A stretch of DNA of 14,506 nucleotides from an uncultured Collinsella sp. (GTDB lineage: Bacteria; Actinomycetota; Coriobacteriia; Coriobacteriales; Coriobacteriaceae), in contig CABUCA010000050.1 in the NCBI GenBank assembly GCA_902489965.1, forward strand, positions 1 through 14,506, given 5' to 3'. This document shows, piece by piece, positions 6,583 to 13,934 of this stretch. The number at the start of each line of letters is the position of its first letter. The stretch's first letter is position 1. A model generated the notes under the pieces. That model was not told where the DNA came from. It saw nothing but the letters and a program-made list of their open reading frames with translations, and ran no database searches. The translations under genes and the position numbers were made by a program.

Positions 6583-7578
6583 CTACTCCGCTTCTCCGTC
6601 TTGTACCAAATCGTCTAAACCAAATACGAGATCAACTTCGGCGCGCGTGGGAATCGACTGCTGCGCGCCCAAGCGCGACACCGTCACTGCCGAGGCGCGT
6701 GCGCCCGCCGCCATGCACTCAAAGAGCGGCAGCCCCTCCAGACGAGCCGCGGCAAGCGCACCGATAAACGTATCGCCCGCGGCCGTCGTATCGACCACCG
6801 CACTCGACAGCGCCGGCATGCGCAGCGGCTCGCCGTCATCGCCAAGCGTAACCGACCCGGCGCCGCCCAACGTGATGACGGCAGCTCCGGCACCCTTGGC
6901 GAGCAGGGCATCGAGCGCCGCGACGCAGCTCGCATCATCCGTGGGCAAGATGCCCGTCAGCACCTGGCACTCAGTCTCGTTGGGACAGACCAGGTCGACC
7001 GCAGGCCAGGCCTCCGCAGGCAACTCGCAGGCAGGTGCCGGATTAAAGACCGTATAGAACCCCAGCTCGTGAGCGCAAACAAGCGCCTCGGCCGTCGCCG
7101 CAAGGTCACATTCGCCCTGGGCGATAAAGACGCTTCCGGCAGCCGGGGCAATATCGCTGGCGTCGCCGTCGAGCTCATCGGCCACCAGACGTCCCAGCGC
7201 GCAGGCAACGTCCTCGCCCGCAAGCGCATGGTTGGCGCCCGGCGACAGCACGATGCGGTTGTCTCCCTCGCAGCGAATGATGGTCGCCGTTCCCGTCTCC
7301 ACATCATCGCGATGCACTACAAAGTCACAGTCCACGCCGGCGTCTTGGAGCCCCGCCACGAGCGACGCGCCGAACGCGTCGCGACCGACCGCGCCGATCA
7401 TGTGCGTGCAAGCGCCCATACGCGCGGCAGCTACGGCCTGATTGGCGCCCTTGCCGCCGGCGTTGGTGATAAACCCGCTGCCGCCGACGGTCTCGCCCGC
7501 ACGCGGTATGCGCTCGCACGCCACCGAAAGGTCCATGTTCATGCTGCCGAACACCGCAACGATGCCGCGATCTGCCAT
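6583..7578 (-). CDS. rbsK: Ribokinase (PfkB-family sugar kinase)
   Basis: This 331-residue cytoplasmic kinase is predicted to convert ribose and ATP to ribose-5-phosphate. The N-terminal ribokinase signature GSMNMDLSV (11-19) and the glycine-rich substrate lid TNAGGKGANQAVAAARMGA (38-56) are clear. The C-terminal PfkB signature reads DTTAAGDTFIGALAA (263-277), with D269 as catalytic base; the usual GAGD is AAGD here. The start at MADRGI follows GGAGGT at ideal spacing; an in-frame ATG at 7632 would lack a ribosome binding site. It is the first gene of a two-gene unit with nucleoside hydrolase, which supports ribose from nucleosides as the substrate. No rbsD or ribose transporter is present in the window. 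Confidence 0.93.
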   Translation of the reverse strand: MADRGIVAVFGSMNMDLSVACERIPRAGETVGGSGFITNAGGKGANQAVAAARMGACTHMIGAVGRDAFGASLVAGLQDAGVDCDFVVHRDDVETGTATIIRCEGDNRIVLSPGANHALAGEDVACALGRLVADELDGDASDIAPAAGSVFIAQGECDLAATAEALVCAHELGFYTVFNPAPACELPAEAWPAVDLVCPNETECQVLTGILPTDDASCVAALDALLAKGAGAAVITLGGAGSVTLGDDGEPLRMPALSSAVVDTTAAGDTFIGALAAARLEGLPLFECMAAGARASAVTVSRLGAQQSIPTRAEVDLVFGLDDLVQDGEAE

Positions 7579-7642
7579 GGAAACCTCCTCATCTGCGGGC
7601 CTTATGCCCACCGCCAGCCGTCGATCGTGCACTCTCGCACCC

Positions 7643-7671
7643 CCTATAACTTTAGTTCACTTTGATGTGGA
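7643..7671 (-). promoter_or_regulatory. Candidate promoter of the rbsK operon
   Basis: On the minus strand TCCACA (7671-7666) and TATAGG (7648-7643) are separated by 17 bases, each matching 4 of 6 consensus positions. They lie about 65 bases before the ribokinase start, in the divergent intergenic region. Confidence 0.35.
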
Positions 7672-7720
7672 CGCGCGCTTGAGCTTGCGCCAGCAGCAAG
7701 CATTCACAGGAGCAGGCAGC

Positions 7721-7726
7721 TACAAT
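7721..7726 (+). promoter_or_regulatory. Candidate -10 box of the acyltransferase gene
   Basis: TACAAT on the plus strand lies 40 bases before the acyltransferase start codon and matches 5 of 6 consensus positions. No convincing -35 hexamer is seen at the matching distance. Confidence 0.35.
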
Positions 7727-7765
7727 GAAGGCGTGCTGATTATTCTCGTCATTGGATGATGTTTT

Positions 7766-9982
7766 ATGGAACAACTCTCGCAATCGGGCTCGCGCGGTCG
7801 ACGCCGCACGGGCAACGAGCCGGCACCGCACGAACGCGTGAAGGGCGAACGCCGTGCCAACGAACCGCGACGCACCGTGAGCCCCCATCGTGCTTCTGCC
7901 AACAACGCGGGCCGCGCCAACACTCCCGCCGCGGAGCAGACGCCTGCTCGCCCCAAATCCCGCTACATCCCTGCCCTTGACGGCCTGCGTACGCTCGCCG
8001 TCGTCGCGGTGGTGCTCTATCACCTTAACCTCACGTGGGCGCAGGGCGGTCTGCTCGGCGTCACGATCTTCTTTGTGCTTTCGGGCTATCTGATCACGCG
8101 CTTGCTGCTCAACGAAGTCGCTAAGACCGGCCGCATCGACCTCAAGAGCTTCTGGATTCGCCGCATCCGTCGCCTGGTCCCCGCCGTGGTAACCGTCGTG
8201 GTGGTGACCTGCGCGCTGTGCACCGTCTTCAACCACGTGATGCTCACCAAGATGCGCCCCGACATCTTGCCGTCGCTGCTGTTCTTTAACAACTGGTGGC
8301 AGATTGCTCAAAACGTCTCGTACTTCAATGCTCTGGGCGACCCCTCACCGCTCACGCACTTTTGGTCGCTTGCCATCGAGGAACAGTTCTACCTGATTTG
8401 GCCGCCGCTGCTGTTTGCCATGGTATCCATGCATGTGAGCAAGCCCAACACGCGCCGCGTGGTTCTGGGCCTTGCCGCGGTATCTGCCCTCGCCATGATG
8501 GTGCTTTACAACCCTGCCGCCGACCCCAGCCGCGTGTACTACGGCACCGACACCCGCGTGTTCTCGCTGCTGCTGGGTGCCTGGATGGCCTTTATCCCCG
8601 ATCGCGACCTGGCGCCGGTGCGTCTCGCTCATCGTTTGGGGCTCAATCGCCTGACTGGCGCCGCCAAGCACGGCAAGAACGCCGAGGGCAAACCTGGCGA
8701 GAAGGCCGACGAAGCAGCCGAGACCGCCCCGGCACAGCCGAGCGCCCTCGTGCGTTTTTGGTCCTCGCCCGCATCCATCGATGTGTTGGGCGTCGTGGGT
8801 CTGGTTGGCCTTGCCGCCATGGTCGCGCTCACCAACGGCTACACCGCCTTCCAGTATCGCGGAGGCACGCTGCTGTGCTCGATCCTCACGCTCATGGTCA
8901 TCGCGGCCTGCGTGCAGCCCCAGGGAATGGTTGCCCGCGCGCTGTCCGCCGAGCCACTCGTGTGGGTTGGCAAGCGCTCCTACAGCATCTACCTGTGGCA
9001 CTATCCGCTGCTGCTCCTCATGAACCCGGTCGCCAACATCAACGATACGCCGTGGTGGCAGTACATTTTGCAGGTGTTGTTGGTGGTCGCCGTGGCAGAG
9101 TGCTGCTATCGCTTTATCGAGACTCCGTTTAGGAAGGGCGCCTTTGGGCGCACCGTCGCCGAATTCCGCGATGGCACCACCACGCCCGCCAACTGGGCAC
9201 GCACGCACATCCCTGTCTGCGCAGCCTGCGCTGTCGTGTTGGTCGTTGCACTGGGCGGCCTGATCTTTGTGCCCGAGACGTCTGCGCTGAGCGGCGAGGG
9301 CGCCGAAGTTCTGAACAAGGAAGCCAAGAACACCGCGCCCACCGACCAGCAGGCGGCCGACGACACCGACAAGGACAACGACGGCTTCCCCGATGGCTCC
9401 TACGATCTGCTTATGATCGGCGACTCCGTGTCGCTGCGTGCCGTAGACACCTTTGACGGCGTGTTCCCGCACAGCCATATCGATGCCGAAAAGGGCCGCC
9501 AGTTTGATGCGGGGCGCGCGACATTTGAGGGCTATATCCAGCAGAACCTTGCCGGCAAGATCGTGGTCTTTGCCCTGGGCACCAACGGCTTGGTAACCGA
9601 CGACCAGATCGACGCCATCATGGCCGATGCAGGAGATAAGCGTATTGTGGTGTTTGTGAACACGCGCAGCCCGCAGCCGTGGGTTGGCTCTACCAACCAG
9701 GCCATCGCCAACGCCGCTACGCGCTACAAGAACGTGCGCGTTATCGATTGGTACGGATACAGTGCCAACCGCAACGACCTGTTCGATGGCGATGGCACGC
9801 ACCTATCGACCACTGGCGTGACTGAGTACCTCAACTTGATCCACGATGCCGTCAAGAAGGACCTGCCCGTACACCCCGAGGATCACGTCAACGATCCGCA
9901 GCCGGCAGCCGTCAAGTCTGCCACCGACGCACTCGTCAATGCGCTCGCTCTCAAGCCGCACAAGCTGGGCACCGACAAGTAA
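7766..9982 (+). CDS. OatA/OafA-like membrane acyltransferase with SGNH domain
   Basis: The 738-residue protein probably moves an acyl (acetyl) group across the membrane onto an extracellular polymer such as peptidoglycan or a surface polysaccharide. Residues 1-65 are a basic, low-complexity cytoplasmic tail. An acyltransferase-3 domain of about ten membrane segments (67-455) shows YIPALDGLRTLAVVAVVLYH (H86), FWIRRIRRLVPA (129-140) and FWSLAIEEQFYLIWP (199-213), interrupted by a charged loop at about 298-330. A final membrane segment (483-502) leads to an extracellular linker with a calcium-loop-like DKDNDGFPDG (535-544). An SGNH domain follows, with GDS S554, GTN (605-607) and DGTH (D676, H679). 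This order matches OatA-type enzymes that confer lysozyme resistance. The ATG has only a weak GGATGATG upstream. It is divergent from rbsK and appears monocistronic. Confidence 0.9.
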   Translation: MEQLSQSGSRGRRRTGNEPAPHERVKGERRANEPRRTVSPHRASANNAGRANTPAAEQTPARPKSRYIPALDGLRTLAVVAVVLYHLNLTWAQGGLLGVTIFFVLSGYLITRLLLNEVAKTGRIDLKSFWIRRIRRLVPAVVTVVVVTCALCTVFNHVMLTKMRPDILPSLLFFNNWWQIAQNVSYFNALGDPSPLTHFWSLAIEEQFYLIWPPLLFAMVSMHVSKPNTRRVVLGLAAVSALAMMVLYNPAADPSRVYYGTDTRVFSLLLGAWMAFIPDRDLAPVRLAHRLGLNRLTGAAKHGKNAEGKPGEKADEAAETAPAQPSALVRFWSSPASIDVLGVVGLVGLAAMVALTNGYTAFQYRGGTLLCSILTLMVIAACVQPQGMVARALSAEPLVWVGKRSYSIYLWHYPLLLLMNPVANINDTPWWQYILQVLLVVAVAECCYRFIETPFRKGAFGRTVAEFRDGTTTPANWARTHIPVCAACAVVLVVALGGLIFVPETSALSGEGAEVLNKEAKNTAPTDQQAADDTDKDNDGFPDGSYDLLMIGDSVSLRAVDTFDGVFPHSHIDAEKGRQFDAGRATFEGYIQQNLAGKIVVFALGTNGLVTDDQIDAIMADAGDKRIVVFVNTRSPQPWVGSTNQAIANAATRYKNVRVIDWYGYSANRNDLFDGDGTHLSTTGVTEYLNLIHDAVKKDLPVHPEDHVNDPQPAAVKSATDALVNALALKPHKLGTDK

Positions 9983-10005
9983 CCTGCAGCGCAAACTTCC
10001 CACAT

Positions 10006-10043
10006 CCGGAGGGGGTGTCTGCCACGGCAGACACCCCCTCCGG
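10006..10043. repeat. Perfect 18-bp inverted repeat after the acyltransferase gene
   Basis: CCGGAGGGGGTGTCTGCC (10006-10023) is perfectly repeated in inverse at 10026-10043, giving a very stable hairpin 23 bases after the stop codon. No T-run follows on either strand, so it is not a textbook intrinsic terminator. It could be a T-less terminator or a 3'-end stabiliser of the acyltransferase mRNA. Confidence 0.7.
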
Positions 10044-10190
10044 CAGTTAGGGACACTCCTGGCGCAGCCAATGAAGACCTCTACGGATGAATTCCAGGCC
10101 GCTCCGTCGCTCCAGACATCGTTTCCGCGCCTCGTGCCTGCCCCAAACAATCAAAACAAGCCCTTTTCGCCGCACCCTCAAAGGTCTGTG

Positions 10191-10414
10191 GGCAAAAAAG
10201 GGCAAATATGAGTACTGTTACCATTTTAGTAGCAGGCAAAACCACCCAAAATGACGTCCGAGCGACCCCTACAACCCCCTAAAGCAGCCAACCTGACTGG
10301 TTTAAGGCGTATTGGAGCCAATTTTAATGAACATACTAAAGGCTATGTTCATTATCTTTTAGGATGTAAATGCTATTCACTTAGCAACAGTACTCATATT
10401 TGGCATTTTTTTCC
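10191..10414. repeat. AT-rich element with 31-bp imperfect terminal inverted repeats
   Basis: The ends 10191-10221 and 10384-10414 match in inverse at 27 of 31 positions, with a perfect 17-bp core CAAATATGAGTACTGTT (10203-10219 and 10386-10402). Inside lies an 11-bp inverted repeat (10325-10335 and 10344-10354, loop 8 bases). The right arm is followed by seven T on the plus strand (10406-10412), and the left arm by six T on the minus strand. No protein gene of convincing quality lies within. It could be a MITE-like repeat, a structured RNA or a bidirectional terminator. No target-site duplication is visible. Confidence 0.55.
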
Positions 10415-10444
10415 ATTGCTATATAACTAACACCCTATAGCAGA

Positions 10445-10480
10445 CAAAAAACAGGCCGCAGCCCATCGCTGCGGCCTGTT
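10445..10480 (-). terminator. Intrinsic terminator of the magnesium-transporter operon
   Basis: On the minus strand a perfect 13-bp stem (10480-10468 with 10462-10450, arms AACAGGCCGCAGC and GCTGCGGCCTGTT, five-base loop) is followed by T's (10450-10446). It lies about 20 bases after the stop codon of the Nramp-like gene. Confidence 0.92.
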
Positions 10481-10498
10481 CGGAAGCAAAAGTGGGCG

Positions 10499-11761
10499 TT
10501 AAGCGCTGTAGCCCATCGCCTGCAGAACAAACATGACGACCGTGAGCACCGTAATCACACCGATAGTCGCCCAAGTGAGCACATTCCACACGCGGCCGTT
10601 GCGGTTGGCACCCATAATGTGACGGTCAGCGGCAATAACCACCTGGAACACCAGAACCACGGGCAGTAGCACGCCATTGATGACCTGCGAGGTCATCATA
10701 ATCTGGAACAGATCGACGCCGGGCATAAGCACCAGCACGGCAGAGATACCGATGATGGCCGTAATGATGCCGCGATAGACCGGAGCCTCGTCCCAGCTGC
10801 GGTCGGCACCGCGCTCCCAGCCAAATGCCTCGCAGATAGCGCTCGACGTAACGCCCGGCAGCACACAGGCAGCCAAGAAGCTCGCCGCGACCAGGCCCGA
10901 GGCAAACAGTACCGTGGACCACTGACCCGCAATAGGCTCCAACGCGCGGGCGGCATCGGCAGCATCGCTAATCTGAATACCCGCCGGGAACAACACCGTA
11001 CCGGTCGTGATGATAATAAAGCCGGCAATGACATCGGCGGCAAGCGAGCCGCTCACGGTATCGATGCGCTGCAGCACGATATCGTCCTCGCCCGCGTTCT
11101 TATCGACCACGTTGTTCTGCGCCAAGAAAATCATCCACGGCGCGATGGTGGTACCGATCGTTGCGACCACGAGCGACACGTAGCTGGGGTCATTTTGAAT
11201 GTTAGGCACGACCAGGTCGACCGCGACCTCACCCCAGTTGGGGCCAGCCATAAACGCGGCGACAATATAGGTCACGAACACGCAGCTCACCAGCAGCAGA
11301 ATCTTCTCGATGCGCTGGAAGCTGCCCGACATGGTAAGCATCCACACCAGCAGCGCCACCAGCGGCACCGAAATGCTCGCCGGCACGCCAAAGAGGGCAA
11401 GGCCGCTGGCGATGCCCGCAAACTCCGAAATGGTCACAGCCGTGTTGGCGATCAACAGCGCCGCCATAGCAAGTACACTCTTGCGCACGCCAAAGCGCTC
11501 GCGAATGAGCGATGCCAGGCCCTTGCCCGTGACGCAGCCGCAGCGCGCCGCGGTCTCCTGCGTCACGATGAGCAGCACAGTCATGACGGGAAGCATCCAG
11601 AGCATCTTGTAGCCATAGCTGGCACCCGCGCTGGAATACGTTGCAATGCCGCCGGCGTCATTGCCCGAAAGCGCCGCCAGCAGACCGGGACCCATAGCGC
11701 CAAAGATGGCCGCGATGGTCAACTTTTGCTTGGTGCCCGACTTTTGCTTGGTATTTTGCAC
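10499..11761 (-). CDS. Nramp-family metal transporter, magnesium-type (NRMT-like)
   Basis: This 420-residue membrane protein has about eleven hydrophobic segments and belongs to the SLC11/Nramp family. In helix 1 the usual DPGN motif reads D35-A-G-G (SGNDAGGIATYSSAGA). In helix 6 the usual A-x-x-M-P-H motif reads T204-T-I-A207-P-W209. Loss of the Asn, the Met and the His removes the soft ligands that select manganese and iron. Published work on an Nramp-related transporter from Eggerthella lenta ties comparable changes to magnesium transport, so magnesium is the favoured substrate here (inference). The GTG at 11761 was chosen because AGGTGG precedes it and it lies 8 bases after the stop of the MgtE-like gene. 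An in-frame upstream start would overlap that gene. Last gene of its operon. Confidence 0.85.
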   Translation of the reverse strand: MQNTKQKSGTKQKLTIAAIFGAMGPGLLAALSGNDAGGIATYSSAGASYGYKMLWMLPVMTVLLIVTQETAARCGCVTGKGLASLIRERFGVRKSVLAMAALLIANTAVTISEFAGIASGLALFGVPASISVPLVALLVWMLTMSGSFQRIEKILLLVSCVFVTYIVAAFMAGPNWGEVAVDLVVPNIQNDPSYVSLVVATIGTTIAPWMIFLAQNNVVDKNAGEDDIVLQRIDTVSGSLAADVIAGFIIITTGTVLFPAGIQISDAADAARALEPIAGQWSTVLFASGLVAASFLAACVLPGVTSSAICEAFGWERGADRSWDEAPVYRGIITAIIGISAVLVLMPGVDLFQIMMTSQVINGVLLPVVLVFQVVIAADRHIMGANRNGRVWNVLTWATIGVITVLTVVMFVLQAMGYSA

Positions 11762-11769
11762 GCGACCAC

Positions 11770-13614
11770 CTAACCCATGACCGACATGGTGAGCAGCACC
11801 GCAGCGGCGCAGTACGCTACGCACGAGATCATGACGGCAATAACGTTCATGGCGGTGCCCGACGTGTTGAGGTCATGCTCGTCACGCCAGAACAGCACCA
11901 TCAGGTAAATCACGGCGCTCATGTTGCCAACCAGGCAAATGATGGCAGCGATATTAAAGCACCCGGTAAAGAGTTGCTCCTCAAACATGGGCGCATCGGG
12001 GAACGCAGCGGTGCGCACCAGCTGGGCGCATAGATAGGTCACGAGTGACAGAATCAGGCCCATGCCCGTGCTCTGGAAGAAGAACCCCAGATACGGCTTG
12101 GGCTCGTCGTCGTGACCGTCATACTCCAGGAAGTAGTTCTTGACGAACGACACCATACGCGAGGCAGCCAGCAACACGAGCGGCATGGCGCACATGGGGA
12201 ACACCACCAAATGCGCGGAGCCCAGCGCCGTCCCCAGCACTGTTGCCATGATGCACGAGGCAATGCCCCACACGACAACCCAGTACTGGCGATGCACAAA
12301 CCAGCTGAGCACATTCGTCGAGTCGTCGGACGCGCTATCGCCCGAGCCGACGCCTGCGATCTGCAGGTCCTCCTGGTGCTCCTCGGCGATAACGTCCATG
12401 GCGTCGTCAAAGGTCACGATACCCAAAATGTGGCGGTTCTCGTCGCAAACGGGGATGGCGACCAGGTCGTACTTGGTCATCTCGTCCGTTACGTCTTCCT
12501 GGTCGTCGTCGGGCGACACATAAACCAGGTCGCGATAGGCCAGCTGGCCCAGCGTGGCGTCGCGGTCGGCCACGATAAGCGTGCGTAGCGAAAGCACGCC
12601 GGTGAGCATGCCGCTCGGGTCCTCGGTATAGACGTAGTAGACGCTCTCGAAGTCCTCATCGAGCTGGCGGATCGCCTCGATGGCGTCACCGACCGTCGCC
12701 GTGGCAGGCAGGGAGACAAACTCCGAGGTCATGATGCGGCCGGCGGTGTTGTCCTCATAGCCCAGCAGGTTACGAATCGCCTTCTCCTCCTGAACGCCCA
12801 TCAGGCGCAAAAGCTTCTCGGCCTTCTCGTAATCGAGCTCGTCGATCAGGTCGGCGGCGTCGTCCGGGTCCATCATGGCCAGCATCGACGATGCGTCCGT
12901 ATCGGACAAGCCTTCGAGCATCTCGGTCATAAGCTCGTCGTCATCGAACTCCGAGATGGCCTCGGCGGCCTGGGCGGTATCGAGCTGCGCGAACACCTGC
13001 GCACGCAGGCGCGGGTCGAGCTGTTCGATAATGTCGGCAATGTCGGCGGGGTGCAGCTCGCCGAGCGTCTTGTGCGACACCGACAGCTGGATGTTTTTAG
13101 TCGAACGATCGAGCAGGTCCATGTAGGACCAGGCGATGATATCCTCGCCGAGCGGTTTGCCCAGGTGCTTCATAAAGCCCTCGACGACATGCTCAAGGGC
13201 GGGGCTGATCGCGCGCAGCAGACCGCGGGCGCCAACTTCGGCACCCAGCAGGCGCAGCTGATTTTCGCCCGACATGGAAAACTTGATATCGTTTACGCGC
13301 ACGACCTTCATGCCCTGTGTGTCGACGATCTGCTTGTTAAGCACGTCGCGGGCAAGCAAGAGTTCGGTCGGCTGCAAGTACGAAAAACGGATTTCGGTGG
13401 CCGGCGACTTAAGGTGTACACCCGTCTCGTCGATACGGTCGACCCATTTGCGCCAGCTGATCATAAATGGCGTCTTGCCGGGTCCGCGGAACGCGAGCGA
13501 CGTCACGTGCGGAAAAACTTCGCCGGTAGCAATGCCAAAATCGTTCACAACGCCGAGCTTTTCGCCATCGACGTCCAAAACCGGCAGTTTGAGCATCTCA
13601 CTCAGATAATTCAC
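11770..13614 (-). CDS. MgtE-like protein: PRC-like, MgtE_N, CBS pair and membrane domain
   Basis: This 614-residue protein combines sensory and membrane parts. Residues 1-80 and 84-150 look like two PRC-barrel-like units (LPVLDVDGEKLGVV and ARDVLNKQIVDTQGMKVVRV). Residues 155-290 are an MgtE N-terminal helical domain rich in aspartate (HPADIADIIEQLDP...DPDDAADLIDEL). Two CBS domains follow (about 291-350 and 355-412), the first opening TAGRIMTSEFVSL as in MgtE. The C-terminal third (about 443-612) has about five hydrophobic segments but lacks the GGNxGxQ-type motif of true MgtE channels. The start is GTG at 13614, preceded by GGGGAG; an ATG six codons in is possible. It sits 8 bases upstream of the NRMT-like transporter, so it may be a magnesium-sensing partner or a divergent transporter. 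Transport by this protein itself is unproven. Confidence 0.82.
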   Translation of the reverse strand: MNYLSEMLKLPVLDVDGEKLGVVNDFGIATGEVFPHVTSLAFRGPGKTPFMISWRKWVDRIDETGVHLKSPATEIRFSYLQPTELLLARDVLNKQIVDTQGMKVVRVNDIKFSMSGENQLRLLGAEVGARGLLRAISPALEHVVEGFMKHLGKPLGEDIIAWSYMDLLDRSTKNIQLSVSHKTLGELHPADIADIIEQLDPRLRAQVFAQLDTAQAAEAISEFDDDELMTEMLEGLSDTDASSMLAMMDPDDAADLIDELDYEKAEKLLRLMGVQEEKAIRNLLGYEDNTAGRIMTSEFVSLPATATVGDAIEAIRQLDEDFESVYYVYTEDPSGMLTGVLSLRTLIVADRDATLGQLAYRDLVYVSPDDDQEDVTDEMTKYDLVAIPVCDENRHILGIVTFDDAMDVIAEEHQEDLQIAGVGSGDSASDDSTNVLSWFVHRQYWVVVWGIASCIMATVLGTALGSAHLVVFPMCAMPLVLLAASRMVSFVKNYFLEYDGHDDEPKPYLGFFFQSTGMGLILSLVTYLCAQLVRTAAFPDAPMFEEQLFTGCFNIAAIICLVGNMSAVIYLMVLFWRDEHDLNTSGTAMNVIAVMISCVAYCAAAVLLTMSVMG

Positions 13615-13718
13615 TGGTGCTCCCCATCATTATCCCTTCGGACTGCGGCCATGCCGGCGCGCCGTCCGTGGACTTTTAGATATGTATACGCATGCGCGGG
13701 CGGCACGCCGCTCGGCGC

Positions 13719-13760
13719 TCACACCCCGTGCATGCGCAAGAAGCACCTGCATGGGGTCAT
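13719..13760 (-). CDS. Candidate leader peptide 2 (13 codons)
   Basis: The ATG overlaps the stop of the preceding mini-ORF (ATGA) and encodes MTPCRCFLRMHGV. It lies inside the competing leader hairpins, so its translation could influence folding. There is no independent support beyond the overlap. Confidence 0.25.
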   Translation of the reverse strand: MTPCRCFLRMHGV

Positions 13761-13789
13761 CGACTGTATGGTCGAGGTTTGGATTTCAC
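13757..13789 (-). CDS. Candidate leader peptide 1 (10 codons)
   Basis: A GTG preceded by AAAGGTT encodes the short basic peptide MKSKPRPYSR with two prolines. It ends with a TGA that overlaps the next mini-ORF. Proline-containing leader peptides that sense magnesium through translation are known for mgtA and mgtC in enterobacteria; the parallel is an inference. Confidence 0.25.
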   Translation of the reverse strand: MKSKPRPYSR

Positions 13790-13825
13790 CTGCAACCTTT
13801 CTCTTGACCCTTGTTATCCGCAGTA

Positions 13826-13834
13826 ACTATAGCA
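13826..13834 (-). promoter_or_regulatory. Extended -10 promoter of the magnesium operon
   Basis: TGCTATAGT on the minus strand is an extended -10 (TGn followed by TATAGT). It predicts a start near 13819, directly before the structured leader. No clear -35 is seen. Confidence 0.5.
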
Positions 13835-13934
13835 TCAGCATCGCGCCGTGGCGCCAAATTTATGCTCCAAACATCGCAGGCATACCAAACGCCGACGCAT
13901 CCGTGACATAGTCATTGGGGACGTTCTTAAATAA

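Larger units (their letters stand above)
13615..13819 (-). promoter_or_regulatory. Structured leader of the magnesium operon, possible cis-regulatory RNA
   Basis: The roughly 205-base leader can fold a three-way junction close to its 5' end: P1 13805-13810 with 13754-13759, P2 13794-13798 with 13775-13779, P3 13771-13774 with 13761-13764. A long hairpin with two mismatches (13724-13756) reuses three bases of the P1 3' arm, so the folds compete. Further GC-rich stems lie nearer the gene, including CGGAC/GTCCG at about 13640-13670. It does not match the M-box or yybP-ykoY sequences that I know. This stretch of 320 bases (13615-13934) has no full-size gene. Confidence 0.45.

Noticed and set aside
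8345..9802. Open frame of 485 codons antisense to the acyltransferase
   Set aside because: The opposite strand encodes a complete AT3-SGNH protein. The antisense product is low in membrane or domain signal and typical of GC-rich shadow frames.
10208..10282. A 24-codon plus-strand ORF in the AT-rich element (starts MSTVTILVAGKTT)
   Set aside because: Its start lies inside the terminal inverted repeat with only a weak AAGGG upstream, and there is no similarity or coupling to support it.
13615..13819. M-box or yybP-ykoY riboswitch before the magnesium operon
   Set aside because: The conserved sequence blocks of these classes, as far as I know them, are not present; only generic competing stems are seen.
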